Shown: positions 1 through 5,765 of the stretch, in pieces | Layout: each line of letters starts with the position of its first letter | Position numbering within the stretch: the first letter of the stretch is position 1 | Assembly: GCA_003158495.1 (NCBI GenBank) | Contig: PMJT01000225.1 | Coordinates: forward strand, 376-7,998 | Source: Chloroflexota bacterium | GTDB lineage: Bacteria; Chloroflexota; Limnocylindria; Limnocylindrales; CSP1-4 | Direction: 5' to 3' | DNA: 7,623 nt | Translations under genes and position numbers: made by a program | The notes under the pieces: model-generated | What the model was told of the DNA's origin: nothing | Seen by the model: only the letters and a program-made list of their open reading frames with translations | Databases searched by the model: none

Positions 1-28
1 GGCGGCCACGGACACCGCCTCGCTCCTG

Positions 29-34
29 TAGAGT
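29..34 (+). promoter_or_regulatory. Candidate -10 box (TAGAGT) for a leaderless rhomboid transcript
   Basis: TAGAGT matches the TAnnnT core of a sigma70-type -10 element and lies 8 bases before the ATG at 43, which would place the transcription start at or next to the start codon. No -35 hexamer and no Shine-Dalgarno are visible in bases 1-42. The assignment is inference from position and from the similar arrangement at two other genes in this window. Confidence 0.35.
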
Positions 35-42
35 GCCGCTCT

Positions 43-1398
43 ATGGATCGCGCCACAAACGGGCTTCGAATCGAGGGGAGCACCAACCTCCCGCCCGGCT
101 TCGACCCCACTGCCCAAACCCCCATCGATCGCGTTACCGCGATCGCGGCCATCTCCCAGGCCGACGACCTGATGGAGCAGAGCGAACCGGAATACGCCCT
201 TGCGCTGTACTCGAGGGCTACCGCCAGCCCGGATCATGACGTGGCTGCGGCCGCCTACTACGGGCTCGGCAACGCGCTCTACCGCGTCGATCGCGAGGTC
301 GATGCCCGCCAGTCCTGGGAGCGGGCCATAAGCTTCGGCGAAACGCCGGTGGCGTATCGGGCCATGCGCCAGGTTGCGGCCGCCCGTGTCCGAGAGGGTG
401 ACCTCCGCGGCGCGCTCGAGGCCTACCGCCAGTGCGAGAGGCGCGCCCCCAAGGAGGATCGGGCGGAGATCGCCTCGCGCCTCGGCTGGCTGAACAAGGA
501 AGTCGGAAATCCCGGCGCCGCTAACAAGTACTTCGCCCGCAGCCGGGGCGACGCGATGGCGCCGTTCATGACCTACCTGATCATCGCGATAACCGTGGTG
601 GCGTCATGGTCGGCCCTGAGCGGAGCGCTGAGTCGTTTCGGGTACATCGACCCGAACTCGCTCGAAGGCCAGTTGGGGTTGCACCCGCTGCTGGTGGCCC
701 ACGGCGAGTACTACCGGCTTCTCACTGTGACGCTGGTCCACGACCCAACGAGCATGACCAACTTTCTGATCCATCTCGGCTTCAACATGTATGCCCTCTG
801 GTTCGCGGGCCAGATCGTCGAGCGCATGTATGGCTCGTGGGTCATGTTCCTGCTGTACGCGGTGTGCGGCATCGCCGCCAGCGCGACCAGCTTTGCGTTT
901 GGTCCCGGCGGCTGGAGCGTCGGCGCGTCCGGCGCGATCTTCGGGATGTTCGGCGTGATCCTGGTGGCGACCCGTTATCACCATGCCATCCTCGACGCCC
1001 AGTCTCGAGCGATCGCATCGCAGATCGGTATCCTGATCGTGCTGAACCTGGTGATCGGCTTCTCGGGATTCTTCGGCATCGACAACTACGCTCACGTGGG
1101 CGGCCTGATCGCCGGGCTCTGGCTCGGCTTCGTCCTGCCGCCCACCCAGGTCCAGACGCTGGCATCGGCGTGGCAGGGCAGCCGCGGCGAGAGGTCGCCG
1201 GCCCAGACGAAAGCGCTCAGGTTGGCGGGCGTCGTCGCCTTAGTGGTCGTGGTTGCGGGCGTGACCGCCTACGGCACGTCCGAGTGGCAGGCGACCCAGG
1301 ATTACAAGAGTCAATTCCCGCAGGGTGCAGCGTCCACTCGCGTCGTCGCCGCCGCGCCGGGCGCGGGGCCGGCTGTCGACCTGCTGCTCCACGGCTGA
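43..1398 (+). CDS. TPR-like domain fused to a rhomboid-family intramembrane serine protease
   Basis: A 451-residue membrane protein expected to cleave transmembrane segments of other proteins within the lipid bilayer. Residues about 37-170 are soluble and alpha-helical with TPR-like features (YYGLGNALYRV at 72-82, ALEAYRQCERRAP at 124-136). Residues about 175-412 contain some seven hydrophobic segments. The rhomboid signatures are present: the HxxxN pair H245/N249 in HLGFN, catalytic Ser296 in GASGAIFG, and His351 in HVGG. A final membrane helix (about 393-412) and a short tail follow. The dyad and HxxxN motif are intact, so the enzyme is probably active. The TPR part is probably cytoplasmic and may bind substrates or partners (inference). 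The ATG at 43 has no Shine-Dalgarno, but a TAGAGT box ends 8 bases upstream, so the transcript could be leaderless. The next in-frame ATG (172) would cut into the helical domain. The gene is convergent with the next one, 29 bases apart. Confidence 0.93.
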   Translation: MDRATNGLRIEGSTNLPPGFDPTAQTPIDRVTAIAAISQADDLMEQSEPEYALALYSRATASPDHDVAAAAYYGLGNALYRVDREVDARQSWERAISFGETPVAYRAMRQVAAARVREGDLRGALEAYRQCERRAPKEDRAEIASRLGWLNKEVGNPGAANKYFARSRGDAMAPFMTYLIIAITVVASWSALSGALSRFGYIDPNSLEGQLGLHPLLVAHGEYYRLLTVTLVHDPTSMTNFLIHLGFNMYALWFAGQIVERMYGSWVMFLLYAVCGIAASATSFAFGPGGWSVGASGAIFGMFGVILVATRYHHAILDAQSRAIASQIGILIVLNLVIGFSGFFGIDNYAHVGGLIAGLWLGFVLPPTQVQTLASAWQGSRGERSPAQTKALRLAGVVALVVVVAGVTAYGTSEWQATQDYKSQFPQGAASTRVVAAAPGAGPAVDLLLHG

Positions 1399-1406
1399 GC
1401 GCCCCG

Positions 1407-1428
1407 GCTCCGGCTTCGGGCGCCGAGC
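1407..1428. terminator. Possible hairpin between convergent stop codons
   Basis: GCTC (1407-1410) pairs with GAGC (1425-1428), and after a one-base bulge GGC (1412-1414) pairs with GCC (1422-1424), around a 7-base loop. It fills the 29-base gap between the rhomboid stop and the stop of the minus-strand gene, so it could serve both directions. There is no T-run on either side, and the stem is short, so this is a weak candidate. Confidence 0.25.
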
Positions 1429-2585
1429 TAAGCCAGGTCGTCGCGCCAGCCGAATCGATCAAGCACGCGGTACATGTTCCGGCGGCTGAGCCGCGACCGA
1501 TCGGGCGGCCAGGAGACCTCGTCGCGCTCGAGCGGCAACTCCAGCCGCAGCGCCCGGCGGGGCTCCGGCATCGCGACTCCGTGCTCTTCAGACTCGCGGT
1601 CTCCGGGCGCGCCCGGCGCGCTCGCCGCGACTTCCGGCGCATGGGCGTCTACCGCGGACGCAGCGGCCGACTCTGGTTCCTCGCGCTCGCCCTCGCCTTC
1701 GCCCGGTTCTTCGTACTCGGCGCCCTCCGGCTCCTCGCCTGCTCGGAGCCGGAGCGTCCACCAGACGTCGAGCCACGACGACGTGACGAAGTGCTCGTCG
1801 AGCGGGCCGAGAGCGATGTAGTCCGACCGGCGGAACGCCAGCCACGCTCCTTCCAGGGCAGTAGCCCGCGCGGGTTCCGCGCCAATTGGACCCGGCACCT
1901 CGTCTTCGCGTTCCAGTGCAGGTGGCCGGAGCGGGCCTTCTTCGGGGGCCACCAACCCGAAGCCCCCCGCCGCGGCGACCGTGGCATCGCCCAGCACGGC
2001 AGCGAGCGGTGTGAGAGCGTCGCCGATCGGCCGGGCGGTGGCGTCGGCCAGCAGCACGAACTCGCCGGCACAGCGGCGCAGGCCAATATTGAGCGCGGCC
2101 GTGTAGCCGAGCCGGGTAGAGGTACGGAGCAGTTCCGGGGGATTGCCGGCGATCTGGGCTCTGTCCGGGGCATCCGCCGCGAGGGCGGCCGCCTGGGCGT
2201 CGCTCGGGTCGTTGGCCACGATGACGACCTGTGTATCGGCCGGGGCATGTTCGCGGAGCGCGGCCAGGAATCGTGACGTCCGCCCAGGTTCTTCCGATGC
2301 GAGGACGACGACCGTCCACGCGTGGGTGACGGGGGCGCCCAGGAGCGACGGCACCGCGGCCGCCGAGCCGTACCGGATCTCGCCGCCGACTTCGACGCTC
2401 GGCGGCGCCGCCGGGCTGACGCTGGTCCTGTTGCCGCGATCGACGAGGCGCCAGCCGGCGGCCTCGATCTCTGCCTTCAGGGCATCGGCACGGCTCCAGT
2501 CGCGGCGAGCACGGGCTTCGGTCCGCTCACGGACGAGGTGGGAAATCTCGGCCGGGGGTCCGGCGGGGGAAATTGGGTCAGTCAC
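1428..2585 (-). CDS. GT2-like (GT-A fold) glycosyltransferase with CysS-tail-like N-terminus and acidic insert
   Basis: A 385-residue soluble protein. Residues about 17-58 (core RARRDWSRADALKAEIEAAG, 25-44) resemble the helical tail at the C-terminus of cysteinyl-tRNA synthetases. Residues about 88-283 look like a family-2 glycosyltransferase: an opening strand TVVVLA (91-96), the LGYTAALNIGLRRCAGEF stretch (159-176), the acceptor-side LEGAWLAFRRSDYIALGPLDE (244-264, near the usual GA-x-LxRR-x-GxFDE pattern) and LDVWWTLRLRAG (272-283). The expected metal-binding DxD is D181-A-T183, so catalysis is uncertain. Residues about 284-340 are Glu/Pro/Ala/Gly-rich and probably disordered. The end (LSRRNMYRVLDRFGWRDDL, 366-384) resembles the tail of related glycosyltransferases. 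Donor and acceptor are unknown. The start is GTG at 2583-2585; TATCCT lies 6 bases upstream and no Shine-Dalgarno is seen. It lies 78 bases downstream of the kinase gene, on the same strand. Confidence 0.8.
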   Translation of the reverse strand: MTDPISPAGPPAEISHLVRERTEARARRDWSRADALKAEIEAAGWRLVDRGNRTSVSPAAPPSVEVGGEIRYGSAAAVPSLLGAPVTHAWTVVVLASEEPGRTSRFLAALREHAPADTQVVIVANDPSDAQAAALAADAPDRAQIAGNPPELLRTSTRLGYTAALNIGLRRCAGEFVLLADATARPIGDALTPLAAVLGDATVAAAGGFGLVAPEEGPLRPPALEREDEVPGPIGAEPARATALEGAWLAFRRSDYIALGPLDEHFVTSSWLDVWWTLRLRAGEEPEGAEYEEPGEGEGEREEPESAAASAVDAHAPEVAASAPGAPGDRESEEHGVAMPEPRRALRLELPLERDEVSWPPDRSRLSRRNMYRVLDRFGWRDDLA

Positions 2586-2591
2586 CTGTCA

Positions 2592-2597
2592 AGGATA
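2592..2597 (-). promoter_or_regulatory. Candidate -10 box (TATCCT) for a leaderless GT2-like transcript
   Basis: On the minus strand TATCCT is followed by six bases (TGACAG) and then the GTG start, so transcription would begin about at the start codon. It matches four of six bases of TATAAT. No -35 or Shine-Dalgarno is apparent. If correct, the gene has its own promoter in the 78-base gap after the histidine kinase gene and need not be read through from it. Confidence 0.45.
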
Positions 2598-2663
2598 GCG
2601 GCGACCGACTGCGAGCCCGTTGCCGGCCTCGCCGCGAGAGCGTGGGACCAGCCGCGGAGTGCG

Positions 2664-4109
2664 CTACTCCTGAGGGGCTGCTTTCGGCGCCGGCATTACC
2701 GGCGAGATCGGCATGAGCACCGTGACCCGGGCGCCGTGGGGGGCAACGTTCTCGGCCCAGGCTTCGCCGCCGTGGGCACGGGCGAGTTCGCGCACGATCG
2801 CCAGGCCCAGCCCCGATCCGCCGCCACTGCGCGATTGGTCGGCCCGGAAGAAGCGCTCGAAGACTTTCTCTGTCGTTCCGGGCGGGAAGCCTGGTCCGTC
2901 GTCCGTGACCGCGAACGAGATGCCGGGCGGCCGGCCGGGCAGGGCCAGTGCCGCCGTGCGCAGCCAGATGTGACCGCCGCTCGCGACGACGGAAAGCGCG
3001 TTTTCCACGAGGTTCTGCAGGATTCGTTCGACCGCCAGTCGGTCACCGGTGAACCGCAGCTCCGGCTGGCCCGGGGAGGCTCCGGCGACGTCGACCGTGA
3101 TGCCCTGCGTCTCCGCCCTGCTCTCGAAGCGGGCCGCGGCTCCGGCGAGGAGCGCGGTGGCGTCCAGCGCCTCGGGACGGAGCGCCGCGGGACCGTCGCG
3201 CAGCCGCTCAACCACGCCGAGTTCGCCGACGAGGCGCTCCAGCCGCTGGGCCTCTTCGGCGATCGTCCGCGCCGCCGCCGCCGCCCGATCGCCGCTGGCC
3301 GTCCCGTCGGCGATCGCTTCGGCATATCCGCCGATGCTGGTGAGCGGCGTTCGCAGGTCGTGGCGCAGGTTCGCCAGGAGTTGCGTCTCTTCGTGCCGGG
3401 TTGAGGCCAGTTCGTGGGCCATGGCGTTGAAGCGTTCCGTCAGCGCGGTGACTTCGTTGGGCCCTTCGAGCGGGAGCGGTTCTATTTCACCGGAGGAAGC
3501 CGGCAGGTCGCGCGCTGCCGCCGCCAGGCGGCGCATCGGACCGCTAACGGATCGGGCCAGCAGCCATGCGATCGGCAGCCCCACCAGCAGCAGGATAGAG
3601 ACGACGATCAGCAGGGTCCTGAGGAGATCGCCCAGTGCTTGCCGAGTCGACGTGTCCGGTTGCGCGAAGAGGAGTCTGGACCCGTTGGTGCCGTTGGCCT
3701 TCGGGATGATGTAGACATACGCTTGCCCATCCGCCGTCTTCAGCGATCCGGTGGAGTAGCCCAGGCCCGCAGATGCGGCGTCCGGCCAGGTCGAGGACGC
3801 CGGGCTGCCGGCGATCACCCGTACGGCGCCCTTGGGGCCCTGGGCTAGAACGAAGCCACCGTCCCCGACCAGGGTGGTCGTGTAATCGAGGACTCGCTGC
3901 TCGATGCCGCCGGCGCCGGCGACGGCGACGGGGTTCCGGACGAGCGATGCCTCGAGCACGACTATCTGGTTGCCGAGAGACTGGGTGATCTCGTCCCGGT
4001 GTGCGTCTCGGAGGACGAAGAATAGCGATGCCCCGACCGTGACCAGCATCGCGAAGCCGAGGGCCGCGAACGCCAGGAAGATGCGCTTGGTCAGGCTGCG
4101 CGGAAGCAT
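2664..4109 (-). CDS. Sensor histidine kinase (HAMP, HisKA, HATPase_c) of the OmpR-type pair
   Basis: A 481-residue inner-membrane kinase that should autophosphorylate and pass phosphate to the regulator encoded just upstream. Membrane helix 1 is at about 10-32, an extracytoplasmic sensor region at about 33-160, and membrane helix 2 at about 163-186, followed by a HAMP linker (about 187-240; SVSGPMRRLAAAA). The H-box LRHDLRTPLTSIGGYAEAI carries phosphoacceptor His250. The ATP-binding domain has the N-box (NLVENAL, Asn370), G1 (DDGPGF, 403-408), the F-box (VFERFFRAD, 416-424) and G2 (GSGLGLAI, 431-438). All catalytic motifs are intact. The sensed signal cannot be read from the sequence; the sensor region matches no family I recognise. 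The start at 4109 is supported by AGAGG six bases upstream, overlapping the regulator's stop codon, and by the 9-base gap, which indicates translational coupling. Confidence 0.96.
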   Translation of the reverse strand: MLPRSLTKRIFLAFAALGFAMLVTVGASLFFVLRDAHRDEITQSLGNQIVVLEASLVRNPVAVAGAGGIEQRVLDYTTTLVGDGGFVLAQGPKGAVRVIAGSPASSTWPDAASAGLGYSTGSLKTADGQAYVYIIPKANGTNGSRLLFAQPDTSTRQALGDLLRTLLIVVSILLLVGLPIAWLLARSVSGPMRRLAAAARDLPASSGEIEPLPLEGPNEVTALTERFNAMAHELASTRHEETQLLANLRHDLRTPLTSIGGYAEAIADGTASGDRAAAAARTIAEEAQRLERLVGELGVVERLRDGPAALRPEALDATALLAGAAARFESRAETQGITVDVAGASPGQPELRFTGDRLAVERILQNLVENALSVVASGGHIWLRTAALALPGRPPGISFAVTDDGPGFPPGTTEKVFERFFRADQSRSGGGSGLGLAIVRELARAHGGEAWAENVAPHGARVTVLMPISPVMPAPKAAPQE

Positions 4110-4115
4110 CTTCGG

Positions 4116-4120
4116 CCTCT
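4116..4120 (-). promoter_or_regulatory. Shine-Dalgarno of the histidine kinase
   Basis: On the minus strand AGAGG sits six bases before the kinase ATG and overlaps the TAG stop of the response regulator. This decides the kinase start and suggests coupled translation of the two genes from one mRNA. Confidence 0.6.
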
Positions 4121-4829
4121 ACTCGGCCGGAGGAGTGGACGCCGCCGCCCCGCCGCGCGGAGGTGGCACGAGCCGGTAGCCGATGCCGCGGATCGTTTCC
4201 ACCTGCGGTCCGTCGTCGCCGAGCTTCTTGCGAACTTCAGCCACGTGGACGTCGACCGTCCGCGTCTCGCCAGGGAAGTCCGTGCCCCACACATCTTCGA
4301 GCAGGGCGTCTCGGCTCAGCACCACGCCGGGGTCGCGGGCCAGCGCCGCCAGCAAATCGAACTCGCGAGCGCGGAGGTCCAGCCGCCGGTCGCCGATCGA
4401 CGCCTCCCGCCTGCGTGGGTCGATACGCAGGTCGCCTACCTGGATCGGCCGCCCGCCCTTCGCCGTTACGTCCGTCCGGCGCAGGATCGCTTTAACCCGC
4501 GCCACCAGCGCCCGCGGGTTGAATGGCTTGGTCACGTAGTCGTCCGCGCCCAGCTCGAGCCCGACGATTGCGTCAATGTCCTCGGACCGCGCGGTCAGCA
4601 TCAGGATCGGCACGTCGCCTCGGCGGCGCAGCTCGCGGCAGACCTCGAAGCCGTCCAGCTTTGGCAGCATCACGTCCAGCACGACGAGATCCGGGTCGGT
4701 TCGCTCGTACTGAACAAGGGCCTGCTCACCGTCGTTCGCGGCAACGACGTTGAAGCCCTCCTTCTCCAGGTAGAGACGGACGAGCCCAACGATGTTCCTC
4801 TCGTCGTCGACGACGAGGATGGTCTTCAT
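4119..4829 (-). CDS. OmpR/PhoB-family response regulator
   Basis: A 236-residue cytoplasmic transcription factor. The receiver domain (about 1-118) has the acidic pair Asp8/Asp9, the phosphoacceptor Asp52 (VVLDVMLPKLDG), Thr79 (MLTAR) and Lys101 (YVTKPF). The winged-helix DNA-binding domain (about 127-223) shows LDLRAREFDLLAALA, the recognition-helix region TRTVDVHVAEVRKKLG (189-204) and IRGIGYRL (213-220). A Pro/Ala-rich tail follows. Start choice: the frame is open upstream to 4916, but the ATG at 4829 begins MKTILVVDDE, exactly where receiver domains begin, and a TATGCT box lies six bases upstream. It is first in an operon with the kinase gene, which starts 9 bases after its stop. A tandem CTTAC repeat upstream suggests autoregulation (inference). 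Targets beyond its own operon are not evident, although the divergent SRPBCC gene shares the upstream region. Confidence 0.96.
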   Translation of the reverse strand: MKTILVVDDERNIVGLVRLYLEKEGFNVVAANDGEQALVQYERTDPDLVVLDVMLPKLDGFEVCRELRRRGDVPILMLTARSEDIDAIVGLELGADDYVTKPFNPRALVARVKAILRRTDVTAKGGRPIQVGDLRIDPRRREASIGDRRLDLRAREFDLLAALARDPGVVLSRDALLEDVWGTDFPGETRTVDVHVAEVRKKLGDDGPQVETIRGIGYRLVPPPRGGAAASTPPAE

Positions 4830-4835
4830 GCGCGG

Positions 4836-4841
4836 AGCATA
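4836..4841 (-). promoter_or_regulatory. Candidate -10 box (TATGCT) for a leaderless regulator-kinase operon
   Basis: On the minus strand TATGCT is followed by six bases (CCGCGC) and then the ATG of the response regulator, so the transcript would start at about the A of ATG. No convincing -35 hexamer is seen 16-18 bases further upstream, which fits a promoter that needs an activator. Confidence 0.4.
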
Positions 4842-4872
4842 CGTCCGCCGATGGGCGGGCCGCCGGGCTTGT

Positions 4873-4888
4873 GTAAGCGCCGCGTAAG
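4873..4888 (-). promoter_or_regulatory. Tandem direct repeat, candidate OmpR/PhoB-type operator
   Basis: On the minus strand CTTACGC and CTTACAC start 11 bases apart (GTAAG at 4873-4877 and 4884-4888 on the plus strand). Direct repeats with an 11-bp period are the usual binding layout for dimers of winged-helix response regulators. The site lies about 44-59 bases upstream of the inferred start of the regulator-kinase transcript, a typical activating position. It is also upstream of the divergent SRPBCC gene, so both could be targets. The binding protein is inferred from position. Confidence 0.5.
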
Positions 4889-4958
4889 ACGGGACCGTGG
4901 CCACAGCCCACGCCACGGCCCGCCCTGCCCGACCCGTGCCCGGTTCTGTTCGCCCGCC

Positions 4959-4973
4959 CGGGTCGGCGACCCG
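4959..4973. repeat. Inverted repeat next to the SRPBCC promoter
   Basis: CGGGTC (4959-4964) and GACCCG (4968-4973) are perfect 6-base arms around GGC. The repeat ends two bases before the TACGAT -10 candidate, so it could be an operator for the SRPBCC gene. Six-base arms are not rare in DNA this GC-rich, so the functional reading is weak. Confidence 0.3.
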
Positions 4974-4974
4974 C

Positions 4975-4980
4975 TACGAT
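4975..4980 (+). promoter_or_regulatory. Candidate -10 box (TACGAT) of the SRPBCC gene
   Basis: TACGAT matches four of six bases of TATAAT and would give a leader of about 40 bases ahead of the ATG at 5028. No -35 hexamer is recognisable at the usual distance. Confidence 0.3.
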
Positions 4981-5017
4981 GGCGCGACTTCGCCACGCGA
5001 CGGTTCGCGCCCAGTCC

Positions 5018-5023
5018 AGGAGG
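5018..5023 (+). promoter_or_regulatory. Shine-Dalgarno AGGAGG fixing the SRPBCC start
   Basis: AGGAGG lies four bases before the ATG at 5028. It is the strongest ribosome binding site in the window and fixes the start, even though the frame stays open far upstream. It contrasts with the rhomboid, GT2-like and regulator genes, which have none. Confidence 0.75.
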
Positions 5024-5027
5024 AACG

Positions 5028-5486
5028 ATGCATCTCTCCGGGGAGACCGAGATCGCCGCCGGCCGCGGGCGCGTCTGGGACACCATCAGCAACCCGAACC
5101 GCGCCGCCGCGTCCAATTCGTCGGGGATGGCCCAGGTCGAGAAGATCGACGACACCCACTACAAGATCAGCGTGTCCGCTCCGTCCGCGATGATGCCGAT
5201 CAACGTCGTTCTCGACCTCGCTTTGACGGATGTCGAGGAGCCGAGCCGCATCGCGGCCACGATCGAGGGGTCGCTCATGGGCGGGCCGATCAACGGCACC
5301 GGCTCAATCGACCTGACGGAACTCGGCCCCAAGCTGACCCGCGCGACATGGGTTGCCGACGCGACGCTCGGCGGCATGCTCGGCGGCTTCGATTCGATGG
5401 TCCAGGGTCCCATTCAGCACGCCGCCGACGAAGCCATCGCGTCCCTCAAGACCCGCCTCGAAGCCGAAGAAGCGGCTGCAGAATAG
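5028..5486 (+). CDS. CoxG-like SRPBCC-family protein
   Basis: A 152-residue protein of the START/SRPBCC helix-grip fold, closest by eye to the CoxG (carbon monoxide dehydrogenase subunit G) group. The opening MHLSGETEIAAGRGRVWDTI followed by SNPNRAA is the usual first strand and helix with the V-W pair. A central Gly-rich strand pair (GSLMGGPINGTGSIDLTELG, 81-100), then TRATWVADATLGGMLGG (104-120) and a long C-terminal helix (about 122-148) complete the fold. The length fits the family. SRPBCC proteins bind hydrophobic ligands in a central cavity; CoxG is linked to membrane recruitment or maturation of CO dehydrogenase, but no cox genes are present here, so the ligand and role are unknown. 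There is no signal peptide or membrane segment, so it is probably cytoplasmic. It is divergent from the two-component operon, with which it shares a 198-base upstream region, and is followed by a hairpin directly after the stop. Confidence 0.88.
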   Translation: MHLSGETEIAAGRGRVWDTISNPNRAAASNSSGMAQVEKIDDTHYKISVSAPSAMMPINVVLDLALTDVEEPSRIAATIEGSLMGGPINGTGSIDLTELGPKLTRATWVADATLGGMLGGFDSMVQGPIQHAADEAIASLKTRLEAEEAAAE

Positions 5487-5487
5487 C

Positions 5488-5510
5488 GGCACGTGCCCCT
5501 CGGGCGTGCC
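5488..5510 (+). terminator. Hairpin directly after the SRPBCC stop
   Basis: GGCAC (5488-5492) pairs with GTGCC (5506-5510); after a two-base bulge, GCCC (5495-5498) pairs with GGGC (5502-5505) around a CTC loop. The hairpin begins one base after the TAG stop. It is GC-rich and well placed for termination or mRNA end protection, but no T-run follows, so it is not a canonical intrinsic terminator. Confidence 0.45.
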
Positions 5511-5523
5511 ATCCGTGGATTCG

Positions 5524-5543
5524 GCCGTTTACGGCTGGACGCG
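5524..5543 (+). repeat. 20-bp direct repeat, copy 1
   Basis: GCCGTTTACGGCTGGACGCG. It matches copy 2 at 5746-5765 at 19 of 20 positions (C to T at position 12). The first 12 bases form a small palindrome (GCCGT-TT-ACGGC). The flanks of the two copies are not obviously similar. Confidence 0.7.
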
Positions 5544-5570
5544 CCGGTCCGGCAGACGGTGTGCTGTTGG

Positions 5571-5589
5571 GCTGACATGACATGTCAGC
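5571..5589. repeat. Perfect 19-bp palindrome (operator-like)
   Basis: GCTGACATG and CATGTCAGC are perfect 9-base arms around a single A. The core is less GC-rich than its surroundings. The form is that of an operator for a dimeric regulator, for example of the TetR type, but no regulator gene of that kind is in the window. Because it lies between convergent genes, the gene it might control is not apparent. Confidence 0.7.
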
Positions 5590-5745
5590 GGCACGGACGA
5601 CCTTGACGCGGCGACCGCAGCCACCAGCCTGATAGAAGACCCGGCGCAGCGAGAGAGGCCCAGACCGATCGGCCGCGCGATCCGCTCGGCCTTGCTCCCT
5701 GGCCCGCATTTCATGGTATCGGCCAGCCCGTCATCACACCGTCCT

Positions 5746-5765
5746 GCCGTTTACGGTTGGACGCG
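5746..5765 (+). repeat. 20-bp direct repeat, copy 2
   Basis: GCCGTTTACGGTTGGACGCG, which starts 222 bases after copy 1 in the same orientation. The single difference weakens the short palindrome present in copy 1. Confidence 0.7.

Noticed and set aside
606..2276. Long plus-strand open frame of 556 codons overlapping the rhomboid and GT2-like genes
   Set aside because: Its translation is Arg/Pro-rich with no domain, and it is out of frame with two well-supported genes. It is a high-GC shadow.
2322..3404. Plus-strand open frame of 360 codons opposite the histidine kinase
   Set aside because: It is antisense to conserved kinase motifs, has low-complexity composition and no recognisable domain.
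4830..4916. N-terminal extension of the response regulator to an upstream start
   Set aside because: The receiver domain begins at MKTILVVDDE. The extension has no family support and would translate the promoter and operator region.
4245..5027. Upstream extension of the SRPBCC reading frame
   Set aside because: It runs antisense through the regulator gene. The AGGAGG at 5018-5023 and the family start pattern place the start at 5028.
5529..5543. Reverse complement of the 20-bp repeat resembles the 16S rRNA segment GTCCACGCCGTAAACG
   Set aside because: The match is about 15 bases with a gap, and the flanks do not resemble 16S rRNA. Treated as coincidence.
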